Program-made: the position numbers and the translations under genes | Assembly: GCF_000749845.1 (NCBI RefSeq) | Contig: NZ_JQHM01000001.1 | Location: 806,001 to 870,000, forward strand | Length of the DNA stretch: 64,000 nt | Source: Pectobacterium betavasculorum | GTDB lineage: Bacteria; Pseudomonadota; Gammaproteobacteria; Enterobacterales; Enterobacteriaceae | Reading direction: 5' to 3' | Part shown: positions 10,575 to 18,744 of the stretch, in pieces | Numbering within the stretch: the stretch's first letter is position 1 | Layout: each line of letters begins with the position of its first letter | The notes under the pieces: model-generated | Seen by the model: only the letters and a program-made list of their open reading frames with translations | Told to the model about the DNA's origin: nothing | Databases searched by the model: none

Positions 10575-10805
10575 CTATTTAGACTTAGGTTCGTAAGGTA
10601 AGCGAGAGAATTGTAGTGAGCGCTGGCGATAAAACATCACACGTTCACGAAAGTAGTTGCGCAAGTGCTCGGGTTGTTCTCTCTCAACGACTTCCGGAAT
10701 AACGGGCATATTGTAACGTTCTTTGAAGGCAACACCTGACGCTGCCAAGTCTACGTTAACTTTATCCATATCCTCTTTGGATAGTTCTGCCAGATTATGT
10801 CCCAT
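10575..10805 (-). CDS. holE: DNA polymerase III theta subunit
   Basis: Small subunit of the Pol III core that binds and stabilises the epsilon proofreading subunit. The 76 residues equal E. coli HolE, and the core [20 protein letters not shown] and the ending RLPYEPKSK are diagnostic. It is divergent from ftnA across a 370-bp gap containing Fur-like boxes. Confidence 0.95.
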   Translation of the reverse strand: MGHNLAELSKEDMDKVNVDLAASGVAFKERYNMPVIPEVVEREQPEHLRNYFRERVMFYRQRSLQFSRLPYEPKSK

Positions 10806-10897
10806 ACCACTTTCTCCTGCCTATTGGCCACCGACTGATGTGTGCCACGGTAAAGTAGCGGCAGAGAAATGGCAAGTGTTCGCCTTATCATGTGGAT

Positions 10898-10994
10898 GTT
10901 TATTATTCTCATTACGAAATGGGAATCATTTTTAATACCGAGCGTCATAAATAATATATCGGATTTGTTATTTTTGATAATAAAAACGATTCGC
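10898..10994. promoter_or_regulatory. Cluster of Fur-like boxes upstream of ftnA
   Basis: Three sites resemble the 19-bp Fur box GATAATGATAATCATTATC. The first (10898-10916), read on the minus strand as CGTAATGAGAATAATAAAC, matches 14 of 19 positions. The second (10916-10934) is GAAATGGGAATCATTTTTA. The third (10976-10994) is GATAATAAAAACGATTCGC, 13 of 19. E. coli ftnA is known to be activated by Fur through several tandem upstream boxes that displace H-NS, which fits the AT-rich 10806-11175 gap. The matches were counted by eye. Confidence 0.55.
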
Positions 10995-11175
10995 AATAAT
11001 ATAGTAAACCCTCATCCTTAAGTGATAATAAATATCAACAACAAGGAGTTATAAATAATTGTTTTTTATGTATTTTTTATTAATTCCTTATCATTGTTAA
11101 TAAAGTGTTTTTTATTTTATTTTTCAGGCATAATGCCCAGAATAATTTCACCTGCCGGGAAAATAGGACATTACT

Positions 11176-11682
11176 ATGTTAAAAAAAGAAATGATTCAGA
11201 AGCTGAATGAGCAACTTAATCTGGAGTTTTATTCCGCCAATTTGTATCTGCAAATGAGCGCATGGTGCGGTGACAAAGGTTTTGAAGGCGCATCCAGCTT
11301 CCTGAAGACGCACTCTCAGGAAGAAATGCAACACATGCAGCGTCTGTTTGACTATCTGGATGACACGGGAAGCCTGCCTGTATTAGGCGCAATTGCGGCT
11401 CCGCCAATTGATTTCGATTCACTGGCTGATGTCTTCAAGCTGACTTATGAACACGAACAGTTGATTACAGCAAAAATTAATGAATTGGCACACGCTGCGA
11501 TGGCGTTGCAGGATTATTCTACATTTAACTTCTTGCAATGGTACGTTGCCGAACAGCACGAAGAAGAGAAACTGTTCCGCTCTATTCTGGACAAACTTGC
11601 ATTGGTTAATGCCAGCGAAGGCGGCTTGTTCTTTATCGATCAAGATTTGAAAAAAATGTCTGCGGCGGCACCGTCAGCCTAA
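11176..11682 (+). CDS. ftnA: Non-haem ferritin FtnA
   Basis: Iron-storage protein that forms a 24-subunit shell and oxidises and stores iron. The 168 residues compare with 165 in E. coli. The ferroxidase ligands are visible in [24 protein letters not shown] and [10 protein letters not shown]. The start ATG has a nearby purine-rich site, and a long AT-rich leader lies upstream. It is followed by its own terminator. Confidence 0.95.
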   Translation: MLKKEMIQKLNEQLNLEFYSANLYLQMSAWCGDKGFEGASSFLKTHSQEEMQHMQRLFDYLDDTGSLPVLGAIAAPPIDFDSLADVFKLTYEHEQLITAKINELAHAAMALQDYSTFNFLQWYVAEQHEEEKLFRSILDKLALVNASEGGLFFIDQDLKKMSAAAPSA

Positions 11683-11726
11683 CGACAATCGACGTCTCTG
11701 TCGGCGCCAAGGCGCATTTTAATAAC

Positions 11727-11756
11727 GCGGGATAATGTTCTCTTTATCCCGCCATT
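11727..11756 (+). terminator. Terminator of ftnA
   Basis: GCGGGATAA (11727-11735) pairs with TTATCCCGC (11744-11752), followed by a pyrimidine-rich stretch CATTTCTTCTCTT. It lies 45 bp past ftnA. Confidence 0.7.
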
Positions 11757-11966
11757 TCTTCTCTTGGCCGACTTTTCACCCTATATCTCGCGGTAAGTTT
11801 TATTCTTGGCCCGGTGCTCGACTTCACCTTCCTCTGTCGCTATGATCGCATGAGTTGTGATATACAACCTTATGTTTTATAAGGTTTGATGCTGTCTTCC
11901 TGTTATTCGGATAAGGCTGCAAAAACTCACACACATCACTGTCTGAATATGCATGTCGGGAATACC

Positions 11967-12323
11967 ATGATGAATAAATTTTTGCTATCTATCGTGTTTG
12001 CCTCACTTTCTGCGAATGCTTTTGCTGCCGCCAAACTGGCAAATATCAGTCGGCTTGAATACGGCGATCGCTGGGCTTTCACGCGTGAGGAAGTTCAACT
12101 GATTTGTCGCCCTGGCAATGCGCTATACGCCTTACATACCGGTACACTGATGCAATATCCGCTGAATGATGTTGCCATTGAGCAGATGAAGTCTGGGCGA
12201 GTAAGTGCACAGCCGATAGACGTTATCTGGCTGGACGATCCTAAACATCCTGGTCAGAAAAAAAGCCTTCAGCCATTTATCGATCGTGCAGAGCAACTGT
12301 GTCAGCCAGATGCTAAACCGTAA
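11967..12323 (+). CDS. yebY: DUF2511 secreted protein YebY
   Basis: Homologue of E. coli YebY, a small periplasmic protein. The start MMNKFLLSIVFASLSANAFA is a signal peptide with a likely cut after AFA. The frame is open further upstream, but those residues lack a signal sequence. The mature part holds family motifs (DRWAFTREEVQLICRPGN, QYPLNDVA, DDPKHPGQKKSLQPFI) and two cysteines that could form a disulfide. The sRNA gene sdsR follows, as in E. coli. E. coli YebY has been linked to copper stress; nothing in this sequence tests that. Confidence 0.88.
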   Translation: MMNKFLLSIVFASLSANAFAAAKLANISRLEYGDRWAFTREEVQLICRPGNALYALHTGTLMQYPLNDVAIEQMKSGRVSAQPIDVIWLDDPKHPGQKKSLQPFIDRAEQLCQPDAKP

Positions 12324-12459
12324 AGTCATTGATTTACTTATTAATGTTAACTATTTGCTTCTTTATGGTTAGAGTAAAGTGTGAAATCTGTTCCATTTGT
12401 GCTCATTGCGAGCAGGTTGAAGCTGGAAAAACTAGGGGAGTTGGCTAAGCTTAAATCTA

Positions 12460-12561
12460 CAGGGCTAGTACAGCTTGTATAAATGCCAACTTTTAGCGCA
12501 CGGCTCTCCCAAGAGCCATTTCCCTAGACTGAATACAGGAATCGTATTCAGTCTTTTTTTT
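12460..12561 (+). ncRNA. sdsR: SdsR (RyeB) small regulatory RNA
   Basis: The conserved core is nearly identical to the E. coli/Salmonella RNA: AATGCCAACTTTTAGCGCAC from 12482, then the hairpin GGCTCT-cccaa-GAGCC, then CATTTCCCT. A strong terminator follows (GACTGAATAC, 12527-12536, with GTATTCAGTC, 12544-12553, then eight T). It lies next to yebY, the same locus as in E. coli. SdsR is a sigma-S-dependent, Hfq-bound RNA. The 5' end is estimated from the E. coli form. The antisense partner RyeA (SraC) would run on the other strand, but I cannot delimit it. Confidence 0.88.
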
Positions 12562-12699
12562 GATGTATCGGTTGGTGAATCGTTGTTAATGAACGCTTGG
12601 CGTGAGACGAGTTTCTTTTCTTCCTTCCTGTCTTCTAAAGGTTTTTAAGAATAAATGCTTGCTAAAGATTGTTATACATGCGTTAATAGCTCGTCGGTT

Positions 12700-12854
12700 T
12701 GATTCGCAGACCTAAAAAGCAGTTTAGTAAAGCAGTTCTCATTTCAAAGTGTATCCATAGATATCCCTTCTTTTGAGCCTCCTTATTGTTGCTAATTAAA
12801 TTCTGTGCACAGGCCCTATTTGCCGGAAGGCGCTATAAAATTAAGGTAATTTCT
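12700..12854 (+). promoter_or_regulatory. Cold-shock 5' untranslated leader
   Basis: The sequence directly before the csp start keeps the end of the E. coli cspA leader: a GCCGGAAGGC hairpin (about 12821-12830), then ATAAAATTAAGGTAAT with the AAGG ribosome site. In cspA this region is part of an RNA thermoswitch that opens the start site in the cold. The upstream boundary is approximate, and no clear cold-box was identified. Confidence 0.55.
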
Positions 12855-13067
12855 ATGTCTAATAAAATGACTGGTTTAGTAAAATGGTTTGACGCTGGTA
12901 AAGGTTTTGGTTTCATTACTCCTGATAACGGCAGCAAAGATGTATTCGTACATTTCTCTGCTATTCAGAGCAACGATTTCAAAACTCTGGACGAAGGCCA
13001 AAAGGTTGAGTTCACCATTGAAAATGGTCAGAAAGGCCCATCAGCTGGCAACGTTGTTGCACTGTAA
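12855..13067 (+). CDS. CspA-family cold-shock protein
   Basis: Seventy-residue single cold-shock domain that binds single-stranded RNA and DNA. The RNP1 motif KGFGFITP and RNP2 motif VFVHFSAIQ are intact. The start [20 protein letters not shown] resembles E. coli CspA, CspB and CspG more than CspC or CspE, which start without the extra residues. Position 12 has Asp and 14 Gly where CspA has Asn and Asp. The leader also resembles cspA. Which paralogue it is cannot be settled from one copy. Confidence 0.93.
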   Translation: MSNKMTGLVKWFDAGKGFGFITPDNGSKDVFVHFSAIQSNDFKTLDEGQKVEFTIENGQKGPSAGNVVAL

Positions 13068-13140
13068 TCAAGCCAAGTTGAATTAATGTTTCTCTTGCGA
13101 TAGCGATGATGGTTTAAACCGGAGCAGCCAAGAAAACACT

Positions 13141-13173
13141 AAAAACCCCTAGCGTAAAGCTGGGGGTTTTTGT
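13141..13173 (+). terminator. Terminator of the csp gene
   Basis: AAAAACCCCTAGC pairs with GCTGGGGGTTTTT around a short loop, giving a long stem whose 3' arm ends in the T run. It lies about 75 bp past the stop codon. Confidence 0.85.
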
Positions 13174-13202
13174 TTATATCTCAAACGAGCCTTTATAGCG
13201 GT

Positions 13203-13320
13203 TATACTTCAAGCTGCATGTGCGCTGGCTGCGTTCACTCACCTGAATCACTTACCTGAGTAAACTCATCGGAATTCCCTCTCTTTCCGCCTTCCTGCCA
13301 CTCGAATTATTTGAGGTATA
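13203..13320. repeat. Near-canonical ERIC repeat (copy 2)
   Basis: Runs from TATACTTCAAGCTGCATGTG through GCGTTCACTCACCTGAATCA to CTTCCTGCCACTCGAATTAT and ends TTGAGGTATA. Both ends and the centre correspond to the enterobacterial ERIC consensus, at a length (118 bp) close to the usual 127 bp. It has no added hairpin array, unlike the other two copies here. Confidence 0.85.
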
Positions 13321-13447
13321 TGTTTAGATTCCTCTGAATCGAATTGCCTTGTTCTTAATCATTCATTGGGGAGCAGCTTAATTTATTACTACATAGCGAA
13401 CGGACGTATTTATTCTTTCTCGATTATAAAAATACCTTTCATCGAAA

Positions 13448-13506
13448 CGCCCATCGACAAAACGATGCGTAACTACCATCCTCGATGGTGAGTAGGAGGC
13501 TTTTTC
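13448..13506 (+). other. Two consecutive hairpins plus T run, possible sRNA end or terminator
   Basis: Within the 13321-13651 gap, GCCCATCG-acaaaa-CGATGCG is followed by CCATC-ctc-GATGG and then GGAGGCTTTTTCC. The arrangement looks like the 3' end of a small transcript, but no promoter or known RNA family was recognised. The rest of that gap shows only AT-rich sequence. Confidence 0.3.
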
Positions 13507-13651
13507 CTGCAATAAAATTATGGTGTTTATTTGATGATTAAAACTAAAAATAGCTTTTTTTGATGGGATTTTAGCGTGATTGACGAATTTATATCTCGGT
13601 GATAGGAACTATCGACTAAATTAATAGAACACGAAGTAATAGGAGAAAGCG

Positions 13652-13798
13652 ATGACTGAGAAAAATACGAGCACCAAACATAAGAATGAAGATGACCATC
13701 CAGCAAAAGATGCACCGAAGGATCAGGGTGAAATACCGCGCAAACGTGATGATAGCAAGGATGATGTCGAAGATCCGTTTGATGCCAACAAGGATTAA
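13652..13798 (+). CDS. Hydrophilic charged small protein, 48 residues
   Basis: Begins MTEKNTSTKHKNEDDHPAKD and ends EDPFDANKD. Almost every residue is polar or charged, with many Asp, Lys and Glu and no hydrophobic core, so it is probably disordered. The start has a good ribosome site (AGGAGAAAGCG). I do not recognise the family. Composition resembles small stress-induced hydrophilin-like proteins, which is only an analogy. Confidence 0.6.
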   Translation: MTEKNTSTKHKNEDDHPAKDAPKDQGEIPRKRDDSKDDVEDPFDANKD

Positions 13799-13840
13799 CA
13801 TATTGGCGACAGGCCTCTGTCGCCAACGTTCTGTGAAAAA

Positions 13841-14323
13841 TTAATGTGTTTTGGCTACCGCAGTAGCCGATGAGTTGGGAGTGAAATAATCATTATCTTC
13901 CACAATTGGAATATAAATTCTGACCCACTCACTGCCTTCAACCATCTCCCAACTGTGTCCTTCACCCTGCGTATCAGCAGCGATCAAGACTGTTCCCGGA
14001 GAAAGTAGGAAAGTGGAACCGTCACTCACCCGGAATTTTAATGTTCCCTTCAGCGTGATGACATATTGTTTGCGTGGTGCCGGGTGAACGTTCATCTCCC
14101 ATGCCTCAGTGGAGTTACTGAGCCAGAATTGCTGTGCGGTGATTTTTTCCAGAGCGGGAACACTGCCTGTTACGAAGGCAGAGTGATTGTCTGGTGTATT
14201 GATCAGCTTGATAGCCGATATCCGGGTTTCCTCAGCATGAGATGTGGAAGATGTTGCTGAATAAACAGTAACGGAAATCAATAATCCGGCGAGCGCCAGA
14301 AGAAAACGCGATGTCTTTTTCAT
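13841..14323 (-). CDS. Secreted cupin-like protein
   Basis: A signal peptide (MKKTSRFLLALAGLLISVTV, cut near residue 23-30) leads into a domain of about 130 residues. That domain has cupin character: EMNVHPAPRKQYVITLKGTL, then GSTFLLSPGTVLIAADTQGE. One metal-type His is in NVHPAP and another in GEGHSWE. The function is unknown; periplasmic location follows from the signal peptide. It stands alone on the minus strand between two short intergenic gaps. Confidence 0.75.
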   Translation of the reverse strand: MKKTSRFLLALAGLLISVTVYSATSSTSHAEETRISAIKLINTPDNHSAFVTGSVPALEKITAQQFWLSNSTEAWEMNVHPAPRKQYVITLKGTLKFRVSDGSTFLLSPGTVLIAADTQGEGHSWEMVEGSEWVRIYIPIVEDNDYFTPNSSATAVAKTH

Positions 14324-14588
14324 TTAAATAAAATCCAATGCTATTTATGTCTGATAAACAGGCAACCCTATGTGTGCCTGTTGTTTATGTGTACTTCTTA
14401 TCATGTCGGGATGGTACTGCTGAGGTATATCTTTCACCAGATGGTTAAAACAATTGCATTGATTGGAATATCGTTTGATTTGTTTATATTTTATTCACGA
14501 TGGCATTGTGCGCAGGAGCGCCGCGCAGGAAAATTGTAGGGAAAAATACGACAGAGGAGCCCTGAGGCTCCCTGACGTCTGGCTCGAT

Positions 14589-14816
14589 TTATTTATACAG
14601 AATCGCAGTGCCGTGTAACCGATCGTGCCCGGTAGCGGAAACAATGCGATATGACGACGCGCCAGCTTTTTTGGCTTTTTGAGCGACCTGCGCTTCGAAA
14701 GCGTCTAACGTTTTTGCACCACTCACGGAGAGCGTTGCGATTTCCTGCGCAGCAAAAGCGCCGAAAGATAAACTAGAAAGAGTAATAACTGCGATAAAAT
14801 TTTTGATGATTTTCAT
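14589..14816 (-). CDS. DUF1471 (YhcN/BhsA/McbA-type) periplasmic protein
   Basis: Seventy-five residues with a signal peptide ending FGAFA and a mature DUF1471 domain: EIATLSVSGAKTLDAFEAQV, then KAGASSYRIVSATGHDRLHG and a terminal TAILYK. The family comprises small stress-induced envelope proteins (BhsA, McbA, YahO, YdgH). A short hairpin (GGAGCC-ctga-GGCTCC, 14556-14571) lies just past its stop and may end the transcript. Confidence 0.88.
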   Translation of the reverse strand: MKIIKNFIAVITLSSLSFGAFAAQEIATLSVSGAKTLDAFEAQVAQKAKKAGASSYRIVSATGHDRLHGTAILYK

Positions 14817-15019
14817 GGATCATTCCTTCACATTTTGTTGTGTTAATTAGGCAGATTGCCTTGATGCGGAAAATGATAGCGCCATGAGGCAGTCATGAAT
14901 ATCAGAGAGATTTGTTATTCTTTTTCAAAAATACTGTTCTTTATTGGCTGTGCCATTCAGATCTGTTCCGCAGTAGGATGAGTATTGTAAATAATGAATT
15001 AATGATGAAGGGAAGAGAT

Positions 15020-16087
15020 ATGCAGATTTCAGTCAGTCGTTTGGCAGCGGCGATGCAAGCCGTATTGCAAAAAGCAGGATGTGAAGCAAGAGAAGCCCGT
15101 ATTGTCACCGAACACCTTGTGGCCGCTAACCTGAAAGGACATGACAGCCATGGCGTCGGAATGTTGCCGCACTACGTTGAATTCATCACGAAAGGGATTA
15201 TGCATCCGAATACCCCGGCGCGTTTGCTGCGTGATAGTGGAGCCGTGCTGCAATTTACCGGCGATCGCGGTTTTGGCCAGCGTACAGGTAAAGAAGCGAT
15301 GCAGGCAGCCATTGAGCGGGTAAAAACGACGGGCGTGTGTCTGATGACGTTATCGTCTACCTGCCATTTGGGACGTATCGGCACCTATGGGGAAATGGCG
15401 GCGGATGCTGGGTTCGTTTCGATACACTTCGTGAATGTTAACGATATCGACCCGATAGTGGCTCCCTGGTGCGGTACTGAGGCACGCTTCGGGACGAACC
15501 CCATCTGTATTGCGTTCCCGCCGACGGATCGCAATGCGGCCTTTGTTCTGGATTTCGCTACCAGCGTGGTGGCATTGGGAAAAACTCGCGTTGCATATTT
15601 GGCTGGTAAAACATTTGATGAAGACGTGATGTTGGATAGCAACGGCATTTCTACTAACGATCCTAAAGTGATGTGGGAAGGAGAGAAACACGGCGCGTTG
15701 AAACCCATCGCTAAGCATAAAGGCGGCGGGTTGATTTTAGCCGCTGAAATGCTGGCAGGATTACTCTCCGGTGGCGGAACCATCCAGCCAGAGAACGCGC
15801 GTCAGGGGGCGATAGTGAATAACATGACGACGATTATCATCGATCCCGCCAGCATGGTTTCCATGACGTGGTTACAAAAAGAATATGATGCGATGCTGGA
15901 CTACGTTCGATCTTCAACGGCACCGGATCCGGCACTGCCTATTTTAATCGCTGGTGAACCAGAACGTATCTCTTTGATGGAACGAAACGCCGGCGGTATT
16001 TATCTGTCCGATCAGGAATGGCAAAAAATCGTGGATGCGGGGCTCTCTTTAGGGATGAATCCAGCCGAGTTTGCGTTAATAGCATAA
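15020..16087 (+). CDS. Malate/L-lactate dehydrogenase family oxidoreductase (YbiC/HcxB-like)
   Basis: NAD(P)-dependent hydroxycarboxylate dehydrogenase of the Ldh_2 family, 355 residues from ATG 15020 against 361 for E. coli YbiC. The ribosome site AAGGGAAGAG directly before 15020 sets the start; the longer frame adds an unrelated segment. Family motifs are the N-terminal HDSHGVGMLPHYVEFI, the active-site CHLGRIGTYGEMAADAG and the FGTNPICIAFP segment. The exact substrate cannot be told. The extensin-like gene follows 39 bp later on the same strand and may be cotranscribed. Confidence 0.88.
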   Translation: MQISVSRLAAAMQAVLQKAGCEAREARIVTEHLVAANLKGHDSHGVGMLPHYVEFITKGIMHPNTPARLLRDSGAVLQFTGDRGFGQRTGKEAMQAAIERVKTTGVCLMTLSSTCHLGRIGTYGEMAADAGFVSIHFVNVNDIDPIVAPWCGTEARFGTNPICIAFPPTDRNAAFVLDFATSVVALGKTRVAYLAGKTFDEDVMLDSNGISTNDPKVMWEGEKHGALKPIAKHKGGGLILAAEMLAGLLSGGGTIQPENARQGAIVNNMTTIIIDPASMVSMTWLQKEYDAMLDYVRSSTAPDPALPILIAGEPERISLMERNAGGIYLSDQEWQKIVDAGLSLGMNPAEFALIA

Positions 16088-16126
16088 TATTATTCAGGAG
16101 AAGAAAATAACCGGGAGACGAAACTG

Positions 16127-16822
16127 ATGCGGCGATGGGGGATATTTGTGATGATACTGGGGACGCTAGTGGCTCTGGCACCCTGGATTCAGCGTCATCT
16201 CCCACCCGGTTATGATCCTTTCTCTCCGCTGACCGTCGATGACCCACCTACGTTTATTACCCGACTGAAAATGAAGTCTGTTGCCAACGACCCCGAAGCC
16301 TGTCTGGCGCTATTAAAGCAAGCGCAGGAAAATGGTCGGCTACGATTCGCCGTGGCCAATGATATCAGTGGACAATGCCCGGTGGCGTCACCTGTCCGGG
16401 TGCAGGGTTTTGGTCCGGTCACACTCAGCTCCAGCTTTCTTGCCAGTTGTCCACTTGCGCTGAGCAGCACGATGTTTGTGGCGCAGGTTGCGGTGCCGCA
16501 AGCTGAGTCTCTTGGTTCTTCGTTGAAGCGTATTGACCATATGGGCAGTTACGCCTGTCGAAATGTCTATCATCGTCCAGAAGGGCGTTTGAGTGAGCAT
16601 GCAACGGCAGATGCGTGGGATGTCACCGCTTTTCGCCTGTCTGACGGTCGACAGGTTAGCGTTCTAAATCAGTGGTCAGAAACGGGGGCTCGTGGCAGTT
16701 ATTTACGTAACACGTTCAGTGAAAGCTGTCGTTTTTTCGGTAATTCGCTAGGGCCGGAATACAACGCTGCGCATGCCAATCATTTTCACTTTGGCATGCG
16801 TGGTTTTGGCGTATGTCGGTAA
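16127..16822 (+). CDS. Extensin-like C-terminal domain protein
   Basis: 231 residues with an N-terminal membrane anchor or signal (residues 4-22, WGIFVMILGTLVALAPWI). The C-terminal domain keeps the extensin-like fold signature: Cys-rich CPVASPVRVQGFGPV, GSYACRNV, then SEHATADAWDVTAF and a final HANHFHFGMRGFGVCR. The paired His and Asp resemble the zinc site of LAS-type peptidases, so a cell-wall hydrolase role is possible but untested. It follows the YbiC-like gene at 39 bp. Confidence 0.85.
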   Translation: MRRWGIFVMILGTLVALAPWIQRHLPPGYDPFSPLTVDDPPTFITRLKMKSVANDPEACLALLKQAQENGRLRFAVANDISGQCPVASPVRVQGFGPVTLSSSFLASCPLALSSTMFVAQVAVPQAESLGSSLKRIDHMGSYACRNVYHRPEGRLSEHATADAWDVTAFRLSDGRQVSVLNQWSETGARGSYLRNTFSESCRFFGNSLGPEYNAAHANHFHFGMRGFGVCR

Positions 16823-16841
16823 ATTTACATAGAGCAAGGGG

Positions 16842-17033
16842 TTAAAAATCAGCGTACTCCTGCGCAGGAACCCAGAAGCCATCAATATACTCTTCGATAG
16901 GGAAGCAGCCAGCGCGACGCAGGCGTTGTTCGTCCATCGCTTGCAGACACTGTGCTTCGTTGTTGTAGGCACCGACGACCAAATCGTCACAGCCATGCCC
17001 GAGGTAACAAACAAATATCACTAATGCAACCAT
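16842..17033 (-). CDS. yebW: DUF1482 small protein YebW
   Basis: Sixty-three residues, the same length as E. coli YebW. It starts MVALVIFVCYLGHGCDDLVV and ends EEYIDGFWVPAQEYADF. Three or four conserved cysteines and a hydrophobic N terminus suggest an exported or membrane-linked peptide of unknown function. Its place next to rsmF matches E. coli, though yebV and pphA are absent here. A related gene occurs in the prophage at 47496-47669. Confidence 0.88.
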   Translation of the reverse strand: MVALVIFVCYLGHGCDDLVVGAYNNEAQCLQAMDEQRLRRAGCFPIEEYIDGFWVPAQEYADF

Positions 17034-17165
17034 GCTGTTCTCCAGACATTACTATTACCGCAATTCTCTCTACCTATCGGAATAATTGTAGATGAAAATC
17101 AGTGAGGGAAGGGGAATGAGCGGTTCATCAGATGGTTTTATCACCACCTGATGCAGAAACCGCAT

Positions 17166-18620
17166 TTATTCTTTAGAAAGAGGCCGCGCAGAGGACGCGC
17201 CATCCCGGACTAAATCACGTGGCAGGCTGTTTTTTATCCGACTATTGATGCGTTTTGCCAGGCCAACAGGTGTGTGCTGGTAGGTTAAAATTAACTCATT
17301 CGCAGCAGGAAGCGGTTCCGGGTAGCTGTCTTTGCCCTGAAACCATTCGCAGGCGATGCGATCGTTCAGTGCATAGGCATTGTCGGCGAGTGGATCGGCC
17401 AGCGCGACAATTGCTTCATGCTGCCAGCGGAAACCTTTGGGGAAGCGTTCGGCGAGTTTAATGCCAATACGTGAGAATTTGATATTACCGAAAGCAGAGG
17501 CCAGTGCCGCCGGGAAGAGCCAAATCTCGCTATCGCGCTGCCACAGTTGGAGCAACGCTTCATCCCAGTGAACACCCTGTTTATGCGCTGCTTGTATGAG
17601 CAACGTGCAATCTTTGGGCGTGACGGGAGAGAACGGGAATTTACCGACTTTATAACCAGGGCGCGGCAGTGGCGGCACGCTGGCCGTTTTACGTAACCGG
17701 GCAACAAAGAAACCTTCACTGTCATAAATCTGTGGGAAGACATGCAAGAAGCCTTCTTCCGTTGTGGCGCGTTTGGCGTCGACGAAGAGATCGTCTAACG
17801 ATTCAAATTCGCATGCATCAGGGAATTGCGCCTGTAGCCAATGGCAGACCTGCTGGTTTTCCTGCCTATTCAGCGTACAGGTGGAATAAATCATGACGCC
17901 ACCGGGCTTGAGGGCATGGAACGCGCTCAGAATCAGGTCGCGCTGCGTAGCGGCAATATCGATGATGCTCTCTTGCGACCAGTGGCTCATCGCCGCCGGA
18001 TCTTTACGCACCACGCCTTCGCCCGAGCACGGGGCATCCAGCAAAATCGCATCAAAATATTCCGGCAGTGCGGCCCCGAAAACCCGGCCATCGAAGTGCG
18101 TAATCGCGGTATTGCTGACGCCACAGCGGCTGATGTTGGCATGCAGCACTTTTACCCGACTGGCTGAATACTCGTTAGCGACAATAGCACCTTCATTATT
18201 CAGTCGTGCCGCGATCTGCGTCGTTTTAGAACCTGGTGCGGCCGCGACGTCCAAAACCGTTTCCAGCGCAGCGTTACGATGGAACAGGGCGCTGACGGGC
18301 AGCATCGAGCTGGCTTCCTGAATGTAGAATAGCCCGCTCAGGTGCTCTAATGTATTGCCTAGCCGCGTGTTTTCTTCTTCCACATTAAGCAGCCAGAAAC
18401 CTTCCGGACACCAGGGAATTGGCTCAAGCTGCCAGCCGTAAGGCTGCACCAACTGTAGAAAGGTATCGACGCTGATTTTTAACGTATTGACGCGGATGCT
18501 CCGACGCAGCGGGCGCTGGCAAGCGGCAATGAAATCCTCCATCGAAAGAGATGAAGGCATGATGTCCCGCATAGTGTCGAGAAATTCAGCTGGCAGGCTG
18601 GCTGGGGTAAATTTTGCCAC
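17166..18620 (-). CDS. rsmF: 16S rRNA m5C1407 methyltransferase RsmF
   Basis: Methylates cytosine 1407 of 16S rRNA with SAM. The 484 residues compare with 479 in E. coli. The two catalytic cysteines of RNA m5C methyltransferases are C198 ([13 protein letters not shown]) and C248 (STCTLN). The SAM site includes [15 protein letters not shown], and a PUA-like C-terminal region follows. It lies downstream of letB on the same strand, but a strong terminator separates them. Confidence 0.95.
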   Translation of the reverse strand: MAKFTPASLPAEFLDTMRDIMPSSLSMEDFIAACQRPLRRSIRVNTLKISVDTFLQLVQPYGWQLEPIPWCPEGFWLLNVEEENTRLGNTLEHLSGLFYIQEASSMLPVSALFHRNAALETVLDVAAAPGSKTTQIAARLNNEGAIVANEYSASRVKVLHANISRCGVSNTAITHFDGRVFGAALPEYFDAILLDAPCSGEGVVRKDPAAMSHWSQESIIDIAATQRDLILSAFHALKPGGVMIYSTCTLNRQENQQVCHWLQAQFPDACEFESLDDLFVDAKRATTEEGFLHVFPQIYDSEGFFVARLRKTASVPPLPRPGYKVGKFPFSPVTPKDCTLLIQAAHKQGVHWDEALLQLWQRDSEIWLFPAALASAFGNIKFSRIGIKLAERFPKGFRWQHEAIVALADPLADNAYALNDRIACEWFQGKDSYPEPLPAANELILTYQHTPVGLAKRINSRIKNSLPRDLVRDGASSARPLSKE

Positions 18621-18701
18621 GGCGTGGTTCCGTACAGGTTATTCAGTTAAACGAGGGGAAGAAGCGGCGCAGTGTAGCACGGATCTTTCATTGATAGCGT
18701 G

Positions 18702-18732
18702 AAAACGACAGGGCGGCAATAGCCGCCCTGTC
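18702..18732 (-). terminator. Terminator of letAB
   Basis: A perfect 11-bp stem, GACAGGGCGGC (18707-18717) with GCCGCCCTGTC (18722-18732), closes on AATA. On the minus strand it is followed by GTTTTC. It separates letB from rsmF. Confidence 0.75.
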
Positions 18733-18744
18733 AGGTGATGAATG

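Noticed and set aside
10751..10996. 81-residue minus-strand frame overlapping the Fur boxes
   Set aside because: Overlaps the holE start in another frame, sits in AT-rich regulatory DNA and has no ribosome site or family match.
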